64,000 nucleotides of DNA from NCBI RefSeq assembly GCF_042657165.1, contig NZ_JBHSNJ010000005.1:62001-126000 (forward strand), given 5' to 3'. The notes under the pieces were generated by a model. It was given only the letters and a program-made list of their open reading frames with translations, did not search any database and had not been told where the DNA came from. This document shows positions 11,377-21,463 of this stretch, piece after piece. The translations under genes and the position numbers were made by a program. Source of the DNA: Agrilutibacter niabensis. GTDB taxonomy: Bacteria; Pseudomonadota; Gammaproteobacteria; Xanthomonadales; Xanthomonadaceae. Position 1 is the first letter of the stretch. Each line of letters begins with the position of its first letter.

Positions 11377-11479
11377 GTGTTAGCCACTGATGGAAGCCGC
11401 AGCCGATGATTGTCGGCCGCGGACGCGGCTTTGGACGCGGCTTTGCCTGTGCCGGCGCTTTGAGGTTTTGGCGGGTCGG

Positions 11480-11485
11480 TACAAT
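11480..11485 (+). promoter_or_regulatory. Predicted -10 element of the cutA operon (leaderless)
   Basis: TACAAT ends 6 nt before the cutA ATG, so transcription would begin at or next to the start codon. No ribosome binding site precedes the ATG. Only a poor -35 (CTTTGA at 11458-11463) is visible. Confidence 0.45.
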
Positions 11486-11491
11486 CTCCGG

Positions 11492-11833
11492 ATGCCCGTC
11501 CTGCTCGCCTACAGCACCTGCCCCGATACAGCCAGCGCCGAGGCCATTGCGCACGCGCTGGTCGACGAGCGCCTGGCGGCCTGCGTCAACCAACTGCCGG
11601 GACTGCGATCGACCTACCGCTGGCAGGGCCGGGTCGAGCAGGCGCAGGAAGTACTACTGCTGATCAAGACCACCGCCGACCGTCTGGACGCGATGACCGC
11701 CCGGCTGCGCGAGCTGCATCCCTACGAACTGCCGGAACTCCTCGCGGTCGAAGTCCGCGCCGGCCTGCCTGCCTACCTCGACTGGGTGGCAGCGGAAACC
11801 GCACCGCTGCCCGACCCCACCGGATCCGAATGA
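11492..11833 (+). CDS. cutA: Divalent-cation tolerance protein CutA
   Basis: A 113-aa trimeric cytoplasmic protein of the CutA1 family, linked to copper and divalent-cation tolerance. The start MPVLLAYSTCPD and the family signatures ERLAACVNQLPGLRSTYRW and HPYELPELLAVEV are present. The start at 11492 is preferred over an upstream ATG because it gives the normal family length. Its stop codon overlaps the dsbD start (ATGA), so the two are translationally coupled; cutA-dsbD linkage is common in proteobacteria. A TACAAT box 6 nt before the ATG suggests a leaderless message. Confidence 0.93.
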   Translation: MPVLLAYSTCPDTASAEAIAHALVDERLAACVNQLPGLRSTYRWQGRVEQAQEVLLLIKTTADRLDAMTARLRELHPYELPELLAVEVRAGLPAYLDWVAAETAPLPDPTGSE

Positions 11834-14196
11834 CTCTTCACACCCCGCGCGTTCGACGCGCCCTCTTCGCGCTGGCGTGCTGCCTCGTGCTCGGCGCCGG
11901 TACGACACCGGCCCTGGCCGCGGCGCCGTCGTGCAACGACGAGAACAACCTGCTGCCGGTCGAGGAGGCCTTCGTCCTCGACGCGCAGGCTGCGCCTGCG
12001 GGCGGCATCGCGCTGCGCTGGAAGATCGCGCCGGGCTGCTACCTCTATCGCCACCAGTTGAAGGTGCAGGCCGACGCCGGGTTCGCCGCGCAGCCGCTGC
12101 AGATCCCGCCGGGCAAGCCGCACCAGGACGAATATTTCGGCCGCGTTGAAACCTATCGCGACGCACTGACCGTGATCCTGCCCGGCCAGGCGCGCGCCGC
12201 CGCGACCACGCTGAAGGTGCGCTACCAGGGCTGCGCCGACGCGGGCATCTGCTATCCGCCGCAGACGCGCAGCGTGACCGTAGCGCTGGCGGGCGGCGCA
12301 CCGGCGGAGGAGCCGGTGGTGGCGTTCGGCAACAAGGCCGCCCGCAGTACCGGCGTGCCGCTGGTCGGCGGGCTGCTCGGCACCCAGGACGCGGGTCTGG
12401 TCGACGCGGCGCCGTTGCCGCCGGAACAGGCCTTCGGTTTCGAGGCCATCGTCGGCGATGGCAACACGCTGCTGCTGCGCTTCACCCCGGCGCGTGGCTA
12501 TTACCTGTATCGCGACAAGACCTCGTTCAAGCTCGACGCGGCCGCGGCCAAGGCCGGCATCGCGTTCGGCCGGCCGAAGTGGCCGCAAGGCACGGCGCAC
12601 CGCGATGAGCACTTCGGCAACGTCATCGTGTTCTTCGACCAGATCGACGTGCCGCTGCCGCTGCTGCGCGCCCGCACCGACGCCACGAAGCTCACGCTGA
12701 CCGCCACCTTCCAGGGTTGCCAGACCGACGGCATCTGCTATCCGCCGATGACGCGGGCCGTGACGCTGGACCTGCCGGCAGGCACGGCAACCTCAACCGC
12801 GGACACCGCCGCAATCAGCACGCCACCCGGGCCCGGCATCGATGCGACGCCGAACGCGCAGCTATCGGGTGAAACCGCTTCGCCCGCCACCACGGCGGCG
12901 CCGGGCGCTGCCACCTCGGCCGCGAGTGCGTCCTCCGCGTCGGTCGCGCCCAACGTTCCGCGCGGCGCCAACCTCAACCTCTTCTCCGCGCTGCTGCTCG
13001 CCCTGCTCGGTGGCCTGGTCCTCAACCTGATGCCCTGCGTGCTGCCGGTGCTGTCGCTGAAGGCCCTGTCGCTGGCCGGCAATGGCGAGGACCCCGCCCG
13101 CGCGCGCAAGCACGCGCTCTGGTACACGGGCGGCGTGGTGCTCAGCTTCGTGCTGCTCGGCGGCCTCGCGCTGGCCTTGCGTCAGGCCGGGCTCGCACTG
13201 GGCTGGGGGTTCCAACTGCAACAGCCGCTGGTCGTGGCGCTGCTGGCGCTGCTGATGTTCGGACTGGGCCTGAGCATGTCGGGTGTCTGGCACGTCGGCG
13301 GTCGCTGGACCGGCATGGGCCATGCGCTGACGACGAAATCGGGGCCGATGGGCGACTTCTTCACCGGCGTGCTGGCGGTGGTGGTGGCGACGCCGTGCAC
13401 GGCGCCGTTCATGGGTGCGGCGCTGGCGTGGGCGTTCACCGCGCCCGCGATCGTCGCGCTGCTGGTCTTTGTCGTGCTGGGCCTGGGCCTGGCACTGCCG
13501 TTCCTGCTGATCGGGTTCATTCCCGCCCTCGCCCACCGCCTGCCGCGGCCGGGCGCCTGGATGGAGACCTTCAAGCAGGCGCTGGCCTTCCCGCTGTACC
13601 TCACCGCCGCCTGGCTGGCCTGGGTGCTGACGCGCCAGCGCGGCGCCGACGCGATCGGCTGGTGGCTGTTCGCCGCAGTGCTGTTGGCGTTCGCCGCCTG
13701 GGCGTGGACGCGTGCTCGCAGCACCGGCCACCGCTGGGCGACGGTCGCCGCGGTGCTCGCCGGGGTGGCGCTGATCTGGCCCTTGCGCGTCATCCACACG
13801 ATGCCGCGTCCGTCCACGACCGCGACGCTTGCCGCGCCGAGCGAAGGCATCACCCCGGTTCCGTTCTCCGAGCAGCGCCTCGCCGACCTGCGTGGCGCCG
13901 GCCGCGTGGTCTTCGTCAACATGACCGCCGACTGGTGTGTCACCTGCAAGGCCAACGAGCGCGCGGTGTTCCGCACCGACAGCTTCCGCGACGCCATGGC
14001 GTCGGCCAACGCCGTCTACATGGTCGGCGACTGGACCGACGTCGATCCGGCCCTGACCGCCTTCCTGCAACGCTACAAGGCCGTGGGCGTGCCGTTGTAC
14101 GTGGTGTTCCCGCGCAACGGCGGCGAGGGCCGCGTGCTGCCGGTGGTACTGACCGGCGACAGCGTGCGCGAGGCGCTCGCCGAAGCCGCGCGATGA
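11830..14196 (+). CDS. dsbD: Thiol:disulfide interchange protein DsbD with duplicated N-terminal domain
   Basis: A 788-aa inner-membrane protein that carries electrons from cytoplasmic thioredoxin to periplasmic partners. A signal peptide (ending ALAA) leads into two successive DsbD-alpha-like domains: residues about 35-150 (YQGCADAGICYPP) and about 190-315 (FQGCQTDGICYPP), each with its own cysteine pair. The usual protein has one. The eight-helix core follows, with Cys403 in MPCVLPV and Cys523 in ATPCTAPF. The C-terminal thioredoxin-like domain has Cys703-V-T-Cys706. It overlaps cutA and the following tlpA-like gene by 4 nt each, so the three form one operon for redox and metal homeostasis. 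All catalytic cysteines are intact. Confidence 0.95.
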   Translation: MTLHTPRVRRALFALACCLVLGAGTTPALAAAPSCNDENNLLPVEEAFVLDAQAAPAGGIALRWKIAPGCYLYRHQLKVQADAGFAAQPLQIPPGKPHQDEYFGRVETYRDALTVILPGQARAAATTLKVRYQGCADAGICYPPQTRSVTVALAGGAPAEEPVVAFGNKAARSTGVPLVGGLLGTQDAGLVDAAPLPPEQAFGFEAIVGDGNTLLLRFTPARGYYLYRDKTSFKLDAAAAKAGIAFGRPKWPQGTAHRDEHFGNVIVFFDQIDVPLPLLRARTDATKLTLTATFQGCQTDGICYPPMTRAVTLDLPAGTATSTADTAAISTPPGPGIDATPNAQLSGETASPATTAAPGAATSAASASSASVAPNVPRGANLNLFSALLLALLGGLVLNLMPCVLPVLSLKALSLAGNGEDPARARKHALWYTGGVVLSFVLLGGLALALRQAGLALGWGFQLQQPLVVALLALLMFGLGLSMSGVWHVGGRWTGMGHALTTKSGPMGDFFTGVLAVVVATPCTAPFMGAALAWAFTAPAIVALLVFVVLGLGLALPFLLIGFIPALAHRLPRPGAWMETFKQALAFPLYLTAAWLAWVLTRQRGADAIGWWLFAAVLLAFAAWAWTRARSTGHRWATVAAVLAGVALIWPLRVIHTMPRPSTTATLAAPSEGITPVPFSEQRLADLRGAGRVVFVNMTADWCVTCKANERAVFRTDSFRDAMASANAVYMVGDWTDVDPALTAFLQRYKAVGVPLYVVFPRNGGEGRVLPVVLTGDSVREALAEAAR

Positions 14197-14792
14197 AGCT
14201 GGGCGCAACCACGAAGCTGTTGCTGGTCGCCCTCGCCGCGGCCGGACTGGGGGTAGCCGTCAGCATCTGGCTCAACGGCCCCAGCCCGCTCCTGCATACC
14301 GAGCTCGGCCAGCGTGCGTTGCAGGAAGCCATGTCCGCGTCGGCACCTAAGCCCCCGGCCGACGTGAAGATCGCCGAACGTGGCGAGATCCTGCCGGCTT
14401 TCAGCGTCCCGACCCTGGCCGGCGAGGCCGTGGTCCTGCCCGCCGCCTACGCCGGCCGCCCGCTGCTGGTGAACGTCTGGGCCAGCTGGTGCGGCCCGTG
14501 CGTCAAGGAGATGCCTGAACTCGACCGCTACGCCCGCACGCAGGGGCCGAACGGCACGCAAGTCGTCGGCATCGCGCTGGACGACAGCGCGGCCGTGCAG
14601 GCCTTCCTGCAGCGGATTCCGGTCAGCTACCCGGTCCTGGTCGACACCCCCGGCCCGCGCGACGCCGGGGTCCGCCTCGGCAACCCCAAGGGCGTGCTGC
14701 CCTATTCGGTGCTGCTGGATGCGCACGGCCGGGTACTCAAGCAGAAGATCGGCCCCTTCCGCGACGGCGAAATCGAGGCCTGGACCGACTAG
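14193..14792 (+). CDS. TlpA/ResA-type periplasmic thiol-disulfide oxidoreductase
   Basis: A 199-aa thioredoxin-fold protein, anchored by an uncleaved N-terminal helix (residues about 8-28). The active site WASWCGPC has its cysteines at 100 and 103, in the AhpC/TSA-TlpA-like layout, with the cis-proline region GVLPYSVLLD towards the end. It faces the periplasm and is probably reduced by the DsbD encoded just upstream (4-nt ATGA overlap). Such partners serve cytochrome c maturation or copper-site assembly; which applies here cannot be read. There is no terminator before aroQ, so read-through is possible. Confidence 0.9.
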   Translation: MKLGATTKLLLVALAAAGLGVAVSIWLNGPSPLLHTELGQRALQEAMSASAPKPPADVKIAERGEILPAFSVPTLAGEAVVLPAAYAGRPLLVNVWASWCGPCVKEMPELDRYARTQGPNGTQVVGIALDDSAAVQAFLQRIPVSYPVLVDTPGPRDAGVRLGNPKGVLPYSVLLDAHGRVLKQKIGPFRDGEIEAWTD

Positions 14793-14950
14793 GCGGCGGC
14801 GAGAAGCGCCAAGCGCGTCGCATTTCTAGAGTGACCACTCCAACAACTGCTTAACTCCCGACAACTTCGCCGATACGGTAGCGAACGTCTGGACACCGCT
14901 GCCGCCTTGGGCCACACTCCCGGCCTTCGATCGGTCGGACCCGCTCCCAC

Positions 14951-15388
14951 ATGCCAAAGCTGCTGGTCCTGCACGGCCCCAACCTCAACCTGCTCGGCAC
15001 CCGCGAGCCCGAGGTCTACGGCCACACCACGCTGGACCAGATCGATGGCGAACTGGAGTCATTGGCGCGCGAGGCCGGCCATGAATTCGCCAGCCTGCAG
15101 AGCAACGCCGAGCACGAACTCGTCGACCGCATCCAGGCCGCGCGCCACGACGGCACCCGCTTCATCGTGATCAACCCGGCCGCCTTCACCCATACCAGCG
15201 TGGCGATCCGCGACGCGCTGGCAGCAGTGGCCATCCCCTTCATCGAAGTGCACCTGTCCAACCCGCACGCGCGCGAACCGTTCCGCCATACCAGCTATTT
15301 CAGTGACCTCGCGGTCGGCGTCGTCGCCGGCTTCGGCGCCGACAGTTACCGCTACGCACTCGCAGCCGCGCTGGCGCGGCTCGCATAA
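14951..15388 (+). CDS. aroQ: Type II 3-dehydroquinate dehydratase
   Basis: A 145-aa cytoplasmic enzyme converting 3-dehydroquinate to 3-dehydroshikimate, the third step of the shikimate pathway. Type II signatures are clear: HGPNLNLLGTREPEVYG at residues 8-24 carries the catalytic Arg and Tyr23, NPAAFTHTSVAIRD binds the substrate, and VHLSNPHAREPFRHTSYFS holds the catalytic histidine. The enzyme is a dodecamer in the family. The aroQ-accB-accC order is conserved in many gammaproteobacteria. The spacing to accB is 58 nt. Confidence 0.96.
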   Translation: MPKLLVLHGPNLNLLGTREPEVYGHTTLDQIDGELESLAREAGHEFASLQSNAEHELVDRIQAARHDGTRFIVINPAAFTHTSVAIRDALAAVAIPFIEVHLSNPHAREPFRHTSYFSDLAVGVVAGFGADSYRYALAAALARLA

Positions 15389-15446
15389 ACCGACGCCGCG
15401 CCGCGGCCCGAATTCCTTTTTTCAATCCAAGTACTAGAGGCCCACC

Positions 15447-15917
15447 ATGGACCTGCGCAAGATCAAGAAGCTCATCGACCTGCTGGAAGAGTCGAACCTC
15501 GCCGAAATCGAGATCAAGGAAGGCGAGGAATCCGTTCGCCTCGCCCGCACGCCCAGGGGCACGATGGCCGCGCCGATGATGCAGGTCCAGCACGCGCCCG
15601 CACCGGCCCCGGTGATGCCGATGGCCGGCCCGACCGAAGCCGCCAGTGGCGGCACCCCCAAGGCCGCGGCCGACCTGCCCCCGGGCCACGTCGTACGCGC
15701 GCCGATGGTGGGCACGTTCTACGCCTCGCCCGCCCCGGACAAGCCGGCTTTCGTCACCGTCGGCCAGGCAGTCAAGGCCGGCGAGACGCTGGGCATCATT
15801 GAAGCGATGAAGATGTTCAACCCGATCGAAGCCGACGTCGCCGGCACCGTGGTCAAGGTCCTGGTCGAGAGCGGCCAGCCGATCGAATTCGATCAGCCGC
15901 TGTTCGTGATTGGGTGA
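15447..15917 (+). CDS. accB: Acetyl-CoA carboxylase biotin carboxyl carrier protein
   Basis: A 156-aa carrier that swings biotin between biotin carboxylase (AccC) and carboxyltransferase in fatty-acid synthesis. The N-terminal segment MDLRKIKKLIDLLEESNL is followed by a Pro/Ala-rich linker (about 45-80). The biotinyl domain has the acceptor Lys122 in EAMKMFN and the thumb sequence APMVGTFYASPAPD. GAGGCCCACC lies before the ATG. It precedes accC by 98 nt, a spacer holding a perfect 26-nt palindrome. Confidence 0.97.
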   Translation: MDLRKIKKLIDLLEESNLAEIEIKEGEESVRLARTPRGTMAAPMMQVQHAPAPAPVMPMAGPTEAASGGTPKAAADLPPGHVVRAPMVGTFYASPAPDKPAFVTVGQAVKAGETLGIIEAMKMFNPIEADVAGTVVKVLVESGQPIEFDQPLFVIG

Positions 15918-15956
15918 GCGGGGGTTTCGAGCGGCGCCAGCCGCGAGCCCGCGAAC

Positions 15957-15982
15957 GCCCGTCGGCCTGCAGGCCGACGGGC
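15957..15982. other. Perfect 26-nt palindrome in the accB-accC spacer
   Basis: GCCCGTCGGCCTG pairs with CAGGCCGACGGGC without mismatch. No U tract follows, so it is not a standard terminator. It may tune the ratio of AccB to AccC or stabilise the accB 3' end. Confidence 0.5.
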
Positions 15983-16015
15983 CGGAACGAACTCCAGAAT
16001 TCATGAGAACCACCC

Positions 16016-17383
<1,368 letters not shown>

Positions 17384-17409
17384 GCCCCGCCCACGCCGTA
17401 CACGAAAAG

Positions 17410-17436
17410 CCCGCTTGCCGCGCAAGCGGGTTTTTT
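17410..17436 (+). terminator. Rho-independent terminator after accC
   Basis: CCCGCTTG and CAAGCGGG pair around a 5-nt loop and are followed by six T residues. Confidence 0.85.
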
Positions 17437-17550
17437 GTTGGCGCCGTCGATGGCGCTTCATGGCCTCGCAATCCGGAGATTGTCGTTGGTTACAGCAGCC
17501 CGTCGCCCGCACCGGCGGCTCCCATCCGCGATTTCCTGCCAGAGGTTCCC

Positions 17551-18780
17551 ATGCCGCTTTCCCGCTTCCCGGCACGCGCCGGGGTCCTGGCCGCGATCAT
17601 CAGCAGTCTCCTGCTCGCGCAATCCGGCGCCGCGCAGACCAAGGCACCCAAGACGCAGCTATGGATGGACGTCGCCACGCACGACATGGCTGGCATGCCC
17701 GAGATGGGCGGCATGGGTCGCGTGGCGATGGGCATGTTTGGTGGCGGCGGCGCGCAGAACCATTACGGCGCCACGCGCTACGGCGCGATGCCGGGCCGCT
17801 ACGTCGACATCGCCCTGCTCAACCAGCTCAATCCCGGCGCTGAAGCCGAAGACCTCATCCCCACGGGATTGCAGCTCGGCAAGTCGCTGCCATTGCTGCC
17901 CCCGAAGGCGGAAGTGCGCGAGCCCGCCGCGCCCGGCGAATACAACAGCAAGATGCAGGATGCGAGCACGCGCATCCTGATCTATTGGGGCTGCGGCACC
18001 GCCGTGCGCCCGGGCCAGCCCAGGGAAATCCGCATCGACGTGAAGGATGGCCAGGTCAAGACGAGTGGCGCGATGCAGGGCCGCTACGTGCCCGACCGCA
18101 CCGCCAACGTGAATCCTTCGTACGCGTTGTGGCCCAACGAGCGCAGCGGCAAGGCGGTGCCCGAGGGCGCCTCGCTCGTCGGCCAGCACCAGGTCGTCGG
18201 TGCGAAGGTGCCCGAATCGCTCAAGTTCACCCTGGAACAGGCGCAGGACTTCATGCCGAAGATCGCGCTCGCCAGCAGCGGCGATGCCGAACACGGCCAG
18301 ACCTGGTCGTGGCAACCCGTGACGAGGGCACGCGGCTACTTCCTGCATGCCTTCGGCACCCGCGACGACGCGATGGTGCTGTGGAGCAGTTCGGAAATCG
18401 CCGATGCCGGCATGGGCGTGCTCGACTACCTGCCGCCAGCGACGATAGATCGCTGGATCAAGGAAAAGGTGCTGCTGCCTGCTTCGGCGACGTCGTGTGC
18501 GATGCCCGCGGGCATCTTCGCCGGCGCGGACGCCAATCGCGGCGGTGGCGGCATGATGCGGATGATCGCGTACGGCCCGGAAACCAACATCGCATGGCCG
18601 CCGAAGCCGTCCGATCCCAAGCTCGCGTGGAATCCCGAATGGAACGTGCGCGTGCGCACCAAGTCCACGACCACGGCGATGCTCGGCATGGACATGGGCG
18701 CGATGGGACAGCAGCGCGATCCGCAGCAGCCGAAGGAAAAGCCCATGAAGAAGCTGCTCAAGGGCTTGCTCGGCCATTGA
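17551..18780 (+). CDS. Secreted protein of unknown function, Met/Gly-rich
   Basis: A 409-aa exported protein with a signal peptide (residues 1-28, ending SGAAQ). After it comes a Met/Gly-rich stretch (DMAGMPEMGGMGRVAMGMFGG) and a second one near the C-terminus (AMLGMDMGAMGQ), followed by a basic tail KKLLKGLLGH. The middle has ILIYWGCGTAVRPGQPREI and SWQPVTRARGYFLHAFG segments, which suggest a beta-rich fold. I do not recognise a domain. The methionine clusters resemble those of periplasmic metal-binding proteins, but that is only a resemblance. It is a single gene, with only a weak hairpin (18845-18857) after the stop. Confidence 0.75.
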   Translation: MPLSRFPARAGVLAAIISSLLLAQSGAAQTKAPKTQLWMDVATHDMAGMPEMGGMGRVAMGMFGGGGAQNHYGATRYGAMPGRYVDIALLNQLNPGAEAEDLIPTGLQLGKSLPLLPPKAEVREPAAPGEYNSKMQDASTRILIYWGCGTAVRPGQPREIRIDVKDGQVKTSGAMQGRYVPDRTANVNPSYALWPNERSGKAVPEGASLVGQHQVVGAKVPESLKFTLEQAQDFMPKIALASSGDAEHGQTWSWQPVTRARGYFLHAFGTRDDAMVLWSSSEIADAGMGVLDYLPPATIDRWIKEKVLLPASATSCAMPAGIFAGADANRGGGGMMRMIAYGPETNIAWPPKPSDPKLAWNPEWNVRVRTKSTTTAMLGMDMGAMGQQRDPQQPKEKPMKKLLKGLLGH

Positions 18781-18912
18781 TTCCGGCCCTCGTGCGATTG
18801 CGATGCTTCGAATCGAACGGGTGGATGGCGTGACCCCTGCGGATCCCCGGTGCGGGGCTTTCACGGCTGGTGGCCAACCGGCCTCACGCCCCGCGCGTCG
18901 CGTAGGTGCGAT

Positions 18913-19533
18913 TCAAATCCGCGTGGCCGACGAGGCTCCTGTCCATACCCAGCGGCCACCGCGGTGCTCGAAGAAGAACGTCACCGCAACCGAGGGTGCG
19001 ACGCGGAACGGCGCGTACCACACCCGCACGCTCTCCTGCGTCGTCACTTCCCACAACGACACACCGAGCCGGGCCAGCATCAGGCCCACATAGGACACCG
19101 ATGCCTCGTTGCGCGGGTCCCGGTAGTCCAGTCCGGGCTCCCACCCGCCGATCTCCAGGTCGCCCGAGTAGCGGGTGACGCCGGAGGCAAACGGATCGGC
19201 GGCGGCGTCACCGAAAGCCGCCACCGCCACCTCGCCGGCCTCGCCGGTCCGCGCGCACAGGATGCGGTCGAACAGCACCAGCAATTCGTCCTCCGCGACG
19301 ACGCCCGTTTGTCCCTTCAGCAGCCAGGTCGTCCGCGCCTGGTCGCGCCCGCAATGCTCGCCCTTCAGCAGATTGCCCTTGGCCGTGCGCTCGATGCCGC
19401 GCTTGGGTGTCCCGCGCAGCAACTGTGCGGCGTCCCCGGCGTTGAACGGCTTTCTGCCCTGTTGCGCGTGCACCGGCGCGGCGCCGACCAGCAGGAGCGC
19501 GCACAGGACCCAAGGCAGTACTGGATGTGGCAT
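18913..19533 (-). CDS. Secreted protein of unknown function
   Basis: A 206-aa protein from the ATG at 19533, with a signal peptide MPHPVLPWVLCALLLVGAAPVHAQ. The mature part has three cysteines (GEHCGRDQ and ILCARTG among them) and the closing segment YAPFRVAPSVAVTFFFEHRGGRWVWTG. The latter reads like the last strands of a small beta-sandwich or DUF-type secreted domain. No family is recognised. It is transcribed divergently from prmA and convergently with the preceding secreted gene. Confidence 0.7.
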   Translation of the reverse strand: MPHPVLPWVLCALLLVGAAPVHAQQGRKPFNAGDAAQLLRGTPKRGIERTAKGNLLKGEHCGRDQARTTWLLKGQTGVVAEDELLVLFDRILCARTGEAGEVAVAAFGDAAADPFASGVTRYSGDLEIGGWEPGLDYRDPRNEASVSYVGLMLARLGVSLWEVTTQESVRVWYAPFRVAPSVAVTFFFEHRGGRWVWTGASSATRI

Positions 19534-19614
19534 GGGATCCCCCCGGTCCATGGCCAAAAATCCCGGCGCGGTGAAGGCGCCGGTGTCGAGGGATAATGCC
19601 GCCTGATCCCCGCG

Positions 19615-20547
19615 ATGACCATGATGCCGTTCCTAGAACTCACACTCCCCTGCACCGAAGCCCAGCAGCCGCGGTACGAGCGCGCGCTGGAAGACGTTGG
19701 CGCACTCGCCGTCACGCTCGCCGATGCGCACGCGGATGCGCCCGACGAGCAGGCGATCTTCGAACCCGGCGTGGGCGAGCAGCCGTTGTGGGGCGAACTG
19801 GTGCTGACCGCGCTGTTCGCCGACGACACCGACGCCTTGATCATGCTCGCGGCGCTGGAAGCCTTCGACGACGAACTCGACTGGTCCCAGGCGCGCTTCC
19901 GCAAGGTCGAGGACCAGGACTGGGAGCGCGCGTGGATGGACCAGTACGTGCCGCTGCGCTTCGGCGCGCGCACCTGGATCGTGCCGTGGAACAGCGAGCT
20001 GCCCGAGGACGCGCAAGCGGCGGAGGCCGCGATCGTGCGGCTCGATCCGGGCCTGGCATTCGGCTCCGGAACGCATCCCACCACCGCGCTGTGCCTGCAA
20101 TGGCTGGACGCGCTCGCCACCGATGGCGTGTTGCAGCAGCAACGCGTGCTCGATTTCGGTTGCGGCAGCGGCATCCTCGCGCTCGCGGCGTTGAAGCTGG
20201 GCGCGGGACATGCGGTCGGTGTCGACAACGATCCGCAGGCGCTGATCGCCACCCACGACAACGCGCAGCGCAATGAAGTCGCCGACCGGCTCGACGTGTA
20301 TCTGCCTGCCGACGAACCCACCGCCACCTATCCGATCGTGGTCGCCAACATCCTGGCCTCCGCCCTGGTGACGCTGGCCGACACGCTCACCGCGCGCGTC
20401 GCGCCCGGCGGCCGGCTCGCCATGTCCGGGATCCTCGCCGGGCAGGAAGACGAAGTCATGGCCCGATACGCCCGCGACTTCGACGATCTACGCGCCGAAC
20501 CGCTCGATGACTGGATGCGCGTCACGGGCACGCGCCGGCATGGCTGA
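19615..20547 (+). CDS. prmA: Ribosomal protein L11 methyltransferase
   Basis: A 310-aa SAM-dependent enzyme trimethylating ribosomal protein L11. The N-terminal substrate-binding domain (about 1-110) contains EDQDWERAWMDQYVPLRFG. The linker LAFGSGTHPTTALCLQWL and the SAM motif VLDFGCGSGILALAALKLG follow, with the catalytic-loop motif VVANILASAL. Three ATG codons compete (19615, 19621, 19624); MPFLELTL at 19624 is equally plausible. A GATAAT box lies about 25 nt upstream. It is followed closely by the zinc-ribbon gene. Confidence 0.95.
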   Translation: MTMMPFLELTLPCTEAQQPRYERALEDVGALAVTLADAHADAPDEQAIFEPGVGEQPLWGELVLTALFADDTDALIMLAALEAFDDELDWSQARFRKVEDQDWERAWMDQYVPLRFGARTWIVPWNSELPEDAQAAEAAIVRLDPGLAFGSGTHPTTALCLQWLDALATDGVLQQQRVLDFGCGSGILALAALKLGAGHAVGVDNDPQALIATHDNAQRNEVADRLDVYLPADEPTATYPIVVANILASALVTLADTLTARVAPGGRLAMSGILAGQEDEVMARYARDFDDLRAEPLDDWMRVTGTRRHG

Positions 20548-20579
20548 CCGCGCGCGCACCGGCGTGCTTGAATAGCCCC

Positions 20580-21335
20580 ATGTTCGTCGCCTGTCCGCAT
20601 TGTGGTTTCCTCGTCGCCGTGCAACCGGGGGCGACCCAGCGCTGTCCGCGCTGCGGCAGTCCGATCGATCCCAAGCTCGCCAAGCCGCTGGTGAAGCCCG
20701 AAGCCCCCGCGGCCGCCGCAAGCGCTGAATTGGAAACCGCCTCCGAGCCGGCGCCTGCCGCCGAAGCCGACGAAGCCGCCTCCACGCCGGAGGCGGTCAA
20801 GCAAACGTCCGTCCGTGTGCGCAGTGCGCACACGCCCAGCTTCATCCGTCGCCACGCGCCCGCACCCGTGCGTTCGACGCACTGGCGCGCCTGGTTGCTG
20901 GTCGCGGGACTTGGACTGCTGCTGCTGGCGCAGGTCGTGCTCGCGCAGCGCGAGGAGCTCGCCGCAAACGCGCGCTGGCGTCCGCTGATCACCGGCGTGT
21001 GCGCGCTACTGCGTTGCGAAGTGCCCGCGTGGCGCGAGCCCACGGCATTCACCATGCTCCAGCGCAGCGTGCAACCCCGGCGGGGCATGCGTGGCGTGCT
21101 GCACGTCAGCGCCAGTTTCCGCAACGACGCGCGCTGGGAGCAGCCTTGGCCGACCGTACTGCTGACGCTGTCCGACATGGACGGCCGCCAGGTCGGCCTG
21201 CGCGCCTTCAAGCCGGCCGACTACCTGGGCAAACGAGACGCCGGTCACATCGCGCCCGGCCAGAGCGCGACCATCCAGCTCGACGTGGTCGAACCCGCCC
21301 AGCAGGTCGTCGCGTTCACCTTCGACTTCAAGTGA
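20580..21335 (+). CDS. Zinc-ribbon and DUF3426 membrane protein
   Basis: A 251-aa protein. Residues 4-30 form a zinc ribbon of two CxxC knuckles (CPHCGF, CPRCGSPID). An Ala/Glu-rich low-complexity linker follows, then a single transmembrane helix (about 103-122, WLLVAGLGLLLLAQVVLA). The C-terminal domain of the DUF3426 type has LLRCEVPAWREP and SFRNDARWEQPWPTVLLTLSDMDG. The gene is widely placed between prmA and fis in beta- and gammaproteobacteria. The function is unknown. The start at 20580 puts the zinc ribbon directly at the N-terminus. Confidence 0.88.
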   Translation: MFVACPHCGFLVAVQPGATQRCPRCGSPIDPKLAKPLVKPEAPAAAASAELETASEPAPAAEADEAASTPEAVKQTSVRVRSAHTPSFIRRHAPAPVRSTHWRAWLLVAGLGLLLLAQVVLAQREELAANARWRPLITGVCALLRCEVPAWREPTAFTMLQRSVQPRRGMRGVLHVSASFRNDARWEQPWPTVLLTLSDMDGRQVGLRAFKPADYLGKRDAGHIAPGQSATIQLDVVEPAQQVVAFTFDFK

Positions 21336-21463
21336 ACCGTTGGGTGGTTTCCGGCGCGCCGGCACGGTTCTTGTTGTTGCCTGCGACGACCCCGCGCTAG
21401 ACTCGCGCTCCCGCCAGCAGCGCACTCGGCTCGCTGTCGCGGACGAATACCGGGGGATACCGC

